Shown in pieces: positions 4,552-6,874 of a stretch of 6,874 bases of DNA (position 1 is the stretch's first letter; every line of letters begins with the position of its first letter). Under the pieces are notes generated by a model. That model was not told where the DNA came from. It did not search any database and saw only the letters and a program-made list of their open reading frames with translations. The stretch is from Candidatus Sulfotelmatobacter sp. (lineage in GTDB: Bacteria; Acidobacteriota; Terriglobia; Terriglobales; Acidobacteriaceae). Both the position numbers and the translations under genes were made by a program. Location: assembly GCA_030037575.1 (NCBI GenBank), contig JASHRB010000228.1:1-6874 (forward strand), read 5' to 3'.

Positions 4552-5520
4552 ATGGAGATCGCAGGGGTTAAAGGTCAACGGTTTTATGAGGCCCACGCGG
4601 CGCTCGGGCGCCGCTTTTCCACCCGGCGCGGCATGGGCGCGCTCGCATGGTTGCTCATTCTGCTAGCCCTTTCGCGAATAGCGGGGGCGGAAACGGAGAA
4701 ATATCCGCCGACCATTGTTTTCATGACGGATTTCGGCATGGTGGATGATTCGGTGGCGCTGTGCAAGGGAGTGATGTACTCCATCATGCCCGAAGTGCGT
4801 ATTGTCGACCTCACTCATGAAGTGCAACCGTTCTCGATTCTGGATGGCGCCCGATTCTTGTATGGCGCGACGCCGTATTTTCCTCCGGGGACGGTGTTTG
4901 TGGTGGTGATCGACCCGGGAGTGGGAAGCACGCGAAAAGCGATCGTGGCCAAATCCCAGCGCGGACAATTTTTTGTGCTGCCGGACAACGGACTGCTTAC
5001 TTTGGTTGCACAGCGAGACGGGATCGAAGCGGTGCACGAGATCACGAACCCGGACTGGATGGTCGGCACGAAAACATCATCGACGTTTCACGGGCGGGAC
5101 ATTTTTTCTCCTGCGGGTGCCCACGTGGCGCAGGGAGACGATTGGACGAAAGCCGGGCCGGAAGTGCCGGTGGCCTCGCTGGTGCGGCTGGATTTGCGGG
5201 CGCCGCGAGTTGACGATCGGGGAGCGACGGCGGAGGTGATTGCCACCGACGGGCCGTTCGGCAATCTGGTGACGAATCTTTCGGCCGAGGATTTCTTGAA
5301 GCTGGGGTATCAGCGCGGCCAAGACGTAGCGGTCAAGATTGGCGGGAAAGAAATGAAGGTGAAATTTGTGAAGACGTTCAGCGATGTGCCGCGGGGGCAG
5401 CCGCTGGTGTATATCGATTCGCGGGGAAGGTTTGCGATGGCGGTGAATCAGGGGAATTTTGCCGCCCTGTATGGGGTGAAGCCGCCGGTCGAGTTGGAGA
5501 TTGCGGGGGCGAAGAGGTAG
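4552..5520 (+). CDS. SAM hydrolase (DUF62/SAM hydroxide adenosyltransferase) with signal peptide
   Basis: Member of the family that also includes fluorinase and chlorinase; the hydrolase branch uses water to split S-adenosylmethionine into adenosine and methionine. With ATG 4552 (GGGAG eight bases upstream) it has 322 residues. Seen: 'IVFMTDFGMVDDSV' (55-68), the conserved TDFG block, and 'VVIDPGVGSTRKAI' (118-131) with Asp121 and Arg128. 'FHGRDIFSP' follows with His180, then the C-terminal beta-barrel domain with 'DGPFGNLVTNL' (233-243). Asp-Arg-His is the triad known for DUF62 hydrolases, so hydrolysis is favoured over halogenation. Residues about 20-46 form a signal peptide: 'RRFSTRRGMG', a hydrophobic core 'ALAWLLILLAL' and an AGA site before Glu47, predicting export. 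Most characterised relatives are cytosolic. Later starts at 4585 or 4633 would keep the signal peptide. The gene is single, divergent from PPOX-hom and convergent with the phosphorylase. Confidence 0.85.
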   Translation: MEIAGVKGQRFYEAHAALGRRFSTRRGMGALAWLLILLALSRIAGAETEKYPPTIVFMTDFGMVDDSVALCKGVMYSIMPEVRIVDLTHEVQPFSILDGARFLYGATPYFPPGTVFVVVIDPGVGSTRKAIVAKSQRGQFFVLPDNGLLTLVAQRDGIEAVHEITNPDWMVGTKTSSTFHGRDIFSPAGAHVAQGDDWTKAGPEVPVASLVRLDLRAPRVDDRGATAEVIATDGPFGNLVTNLSAEDFLKLGYQRGQDVAVKIGGKEMKVKFVKTFSDVPRGQPLVYIDSRGRFAMAVNQGNFAALYGVKPPVELEIAGAKR

Positions 5521-5529
5521 CCGCCCCCG
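5504..5529 (+). terminator. Weak GC hairpin at the end of the SAM hydrolase gene
   Basis: CGGGGGC (5504-5510) pairs perfectly with GCCCCCG (5523-5529) around a 12-base loop that includes the stop codon. There is no U-tract afterwards, so intrinsic termination is doubtful. It could slow polymerase between the convergent genes. Confidence 0.25.
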
Positions 5530-5711
5530 GGAGCTCCTGAGCGTGAGATCCCTGGCCTCGCTCCTGAAGCGCGGGGCTTGGGGAGGACGCCCGGTGGCTC
5601 GAGTGGCCGTCGTCGGCACACCAGCCGTCCGGCGCGACCGTCAAACGCCGGTTCCTGGCTGCGCCGTTCGCGCCGCGCCGGGGAATGACAGCGATTTCGG
5701 GAAAGGCGTTT
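5530..5711. repeat. Repeat-rich spacer between convergent genes
   Basis: A GC-rich noncoding stretch. Read on the minus strand it opens near 5695 with 'GCTGTCATTCCCCGGCGCGG' and closes near 5540 with 'GGGATCTCACGCTCAGGAGC'. These flanks look like the two ends of the composite dispersed repeats common between genes in acidobacterial genomes, with an unrelated GC-rich middle of about 120 bases. That resemblance is from memory and unchecked. The open frames crossing it have no protein character. Confidence 0.45.
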
Positions 5712-6548
5712 TCAGGGGGACAAATCCCGTTCGATGGGTGGCAGCACAGCGCGCAACAGGGCTTCGAAACTCGATTTGACTCGTTCGCCGGTTTCCATCA
5801 CTTCTCGGTGCGAGAGCGGCCGGTCGAGAATGCCGGCGGCCATATTGGTGACGCAGGAGATGGCGAGAAGGTTGATTTCCATGTGGCGCGCGGTGATCAC
5901 TTCGGTGACGGTCGACATGCCGACGAGGTCGGCGCCGATGATCCGCAGAAAATTAATTTCGGCCGGCGATTCGTAGCTGGGACCGAGCATGGCGGCGTAG
6001 ACGCCTTGGTGCAGATCCATCCCTAACTTGCCGGCTTCTTGGCACGCGATCTCGCGATACCCTTGGCAATAAGCGCGAGTCATATCGGGGAAGCGGATGC
6101 CGAAGCGGTCGTCGTTTGGGCCAACCAGGGGATTCGTTCCCTGCAGATTGATGTGATCGCGAATGAGAACCAGCGCCCCTTGCCGGTAGTTGCGGTTGAT
6201 TCCTCCGGCAGCGTTGGTGAGGATGAGGGCACGAATTCCCATGCGTCGGAAAACGCGCATAGGGAAGGCGACCTGCTGGGGTGAATATCCTTCATAAAGA
6301 TGCACGCGGCCTTGCATGGCAGCAACCGGCACGGCGCCTGCCTTGCCCATGACCAGTTGCCCGGCGTGGCCGATGGCAGTAGAACGGGGAAATTGGGGAA
6401 TCTCCGAGTAGGGGATGCGGGTCGCGTCGGTGAGCGAATCGGCGAAACCGCCCAGACCGGAGCCGAGGACGAGGCCGATGCGCGGGCGCAGTTGGGTCCG
6501 CTGCAAAATTAACTGCGCGGCGGCTTCGGCGGCGGCGAAGACTTCCAT
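5712..6548 (-). CDS. punA: Purine nucleoside phosphorylase, trimeric (PNP/MTAP) type
   Basis: Splits purine (deoxy)nucleosides with phosphate into free base and (deoxy)ribose 1-phosphate, for purine salvage in the cytosol. The 278-residue length is typical. Seen: 'LVLGSGLGGFAD' with phosphate-binding Ser30, 'AIGHAGQL' with His61, and 'MQGRVHLYEGYS' (Arg81, His83, Tyr85). Further motifs are 'LTNAAGGIN' (110-118), 'GPSYESPAE' (189-197), 'GMSTVTEV' (210-217) and 'CVTNMAAGI' (232-240). Glu193 and Asn235 match the pair that recognises 6-oxopurines in trimeric PNPs (human Glu201 and Asn243), so inosine and guanosine are favoured over adenosine. Start ATG 6548 gives the expected N-terminus, but no clear Shine-Dalgarno precedes it. 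It is convergent with the SAM hydrolase and separated from the next upstream gene by about 215 bases. Confidence 0.93.
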   Translation of the reverse strand: MEVFAAAEAAAQLILQRTQLRPRIGLVLGSGLGGFADSLTDATRIPYSEIPQFPRSTAIGHAGQLVMGKAGAVPVAAMQGRVHLYEGYSPQQVAFPMRVFRRMGIRALILTNAAGGINRNYRQGALVLIRDHINLQGTNPLVGPNDDRFGIRFPDMTRAYCQGYREIACQEAGKLGMDLHQGVYAAMLGPSYESPAEINFLRIIGADLVGMSTVTEVITARHMEINLLAISCVTNMAAGILDRPLSHREVMETGERVKSSFEALLRAVLPPIERDLSP

Positions 6549-6595
6549 ACGAGAGCGTAAAAGCAGATTCTTTCTAGGGGCGCGTTTTGCTTAAG

Positions 6596-6700
6596 GAAGC
6601 AGCCAGCCGGACGCGCGCCTGGGCCTCGCCAAAAACCCGATCCTGCGCGCGGCTCGCCCCCGTTCCGCGCTCCGCAAAAACGCTTGCTCAGGATGACAAC
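6596..6700 (-). repeat. Dispersed-repeat-like element upstream of PNP
   Basis: Read on the minus strand this begins GTTGTCATCCTGAGCAAGCG and later contains 'GCGCAGGATCGGG'. Such 'TCATCCTGAGC...GGATC' units are very frequent intergenic repeats in acidobacterial and some other soil bacterial genomes (from memory). It fills most of the 214-base spacer 6549-6762. No promoter for PNP is obvious in what remains (6549-6595). Confidence 0.5.
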
Positions 6701-6762
6701 TATACAACCAAAGCAGGTTCCTCACGGGCGAAGGCCGGGGGAATGATCTCATCGTCGAGCGG

Positions 6763-6874
6763 TTACTTCTTTTCGAAATTTGTATTTTCGAACTTTGCAA
6801 ACTCCGATTCCAGCTTCCATTGTTGGCTGGCGCGCTCGTTGGCGGCGAGAAAGCTGGAGCACTTGGCTGAAGGT
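6763..6874 (-). CDS. C-terminal end of an unrecognised protein (partial)
   Basis: A frame enters from the right edge and ends at TAA 6763-6765, giving the last 36 residues. They include 'FLAANERASQQWKLESEFAK' and end 'FENTNFEKK'. The charged, helical, Phe/Glu/Lys-rich tail and lower GC at the 3' end look like true coding sequence. The family cannot be recognised from this piece. It reads in the same direction as the phosphorylase, 214 bases upstream of it, with a repeat between, so co-transcription is uncertain. Confidence 0.5.
   Translation of the reverse strand, partial: PSAKCSSFLAANERASQQWKLESEFAKFENTNFEKK

Noticed and set aside
4417..4596. N-terminal extension of the PPOX protein to 192 residues
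   Set aside because: The extra 60 residues have no family similarity, overlap the divergent gene, and the strong AAGGAG site points to ATG 4416.
4552..5711. SAM hydrolase and purine nucleoside phosphorylase as a two-step SAM salvage system
   Set aside because: The genes are convergent with a repeat between them, one protein is predicted exported, and the phosphorylase has the Glu/Asn pair of 6-oxopurine-specific enzymes rather than an adenosine-specific site.

Overview
The window is about 60% GC and looks like a chromosomal segment of a soil-type bacterium, most probably an acidobacterium. That assignment is inference. It rests on GC-rich palindromic repeat fragments between genes (including pieces reading like the common 'GTCATCCTGAGC...' and 'GTCATTCC...GGGATCTC' dispersed repeats), a homoserine dehydrogenase with no regulatory domain, and a SAM hydrolase with a signal peptide. 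No rRNA, tRNA, CRISPR array or complete mobile element was seen.

Layout, left to right. At 2-79 (+) there is a possible C-terminal tail of a gene entering from the left. At 172-1554 (-) lies a PLP-dependent class V aminotransferase of the cysteine-desulfurase-like group, carrying an in-frame repeat-derived insert of about 40 residues. The stretch 1555-2855 has no intact gene and is a graveyard. It holds decayed coding tracts (about 1768-2060), a small two-CxxC protein broken by one base (2061-2325), a group II intron domain V that still folds well (2383-2415), the broken C-terminal end of the intron reverse transcriptase/maturase (2414 to about 2780), and palindromic repeats (about 2781-2845). 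All of these read on the minus strand.

Next, also on the minus strand, come homoserine dehydrogenase (2856-3929), whose only sensible start codon is ATT, and upstream of it a small PPOX/flavin-fold oxidoreductase (4018-4416). These two probably share a transcript. Divergent from them is a SAM hydrolase (DUF62 family) with a signal peptide (4552-5520, +). After a 190-base repeat-rich spacer comes a trimeric-type purine nucleoside phosphorylase (5712-6548, -). A repeat-bearing spacer and the 3' end of an unrecognised gene (6763-6874, -) close the window.

The intact genes are mainly housekeeping: sulfur/amino-acid PLP chemistry, the homoserine branch of aspartate metabolism, SAM breakdown to adenosine, and purine salvage. 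SAM hydrolase and purine nucleoside phosphorylase could in principle act in sequence (SAM to adenosine plus methionine; nucleoside to base plus ribose 1-phosphate), but they are convergent, one is predicted exported, and trimeric PNPs usually prefer guanosine and inosine, so a joint pathway is not supported. I do not see a convincing undescribed multi-gene system. The points most worth a second look are the in-frame repeat inside the aminotransferase, the ATT start of homoserine dehydrogenase, the intron relic with its neighbouring broken zinc-ribbon-like gene, and the exported SAM hydrolase.
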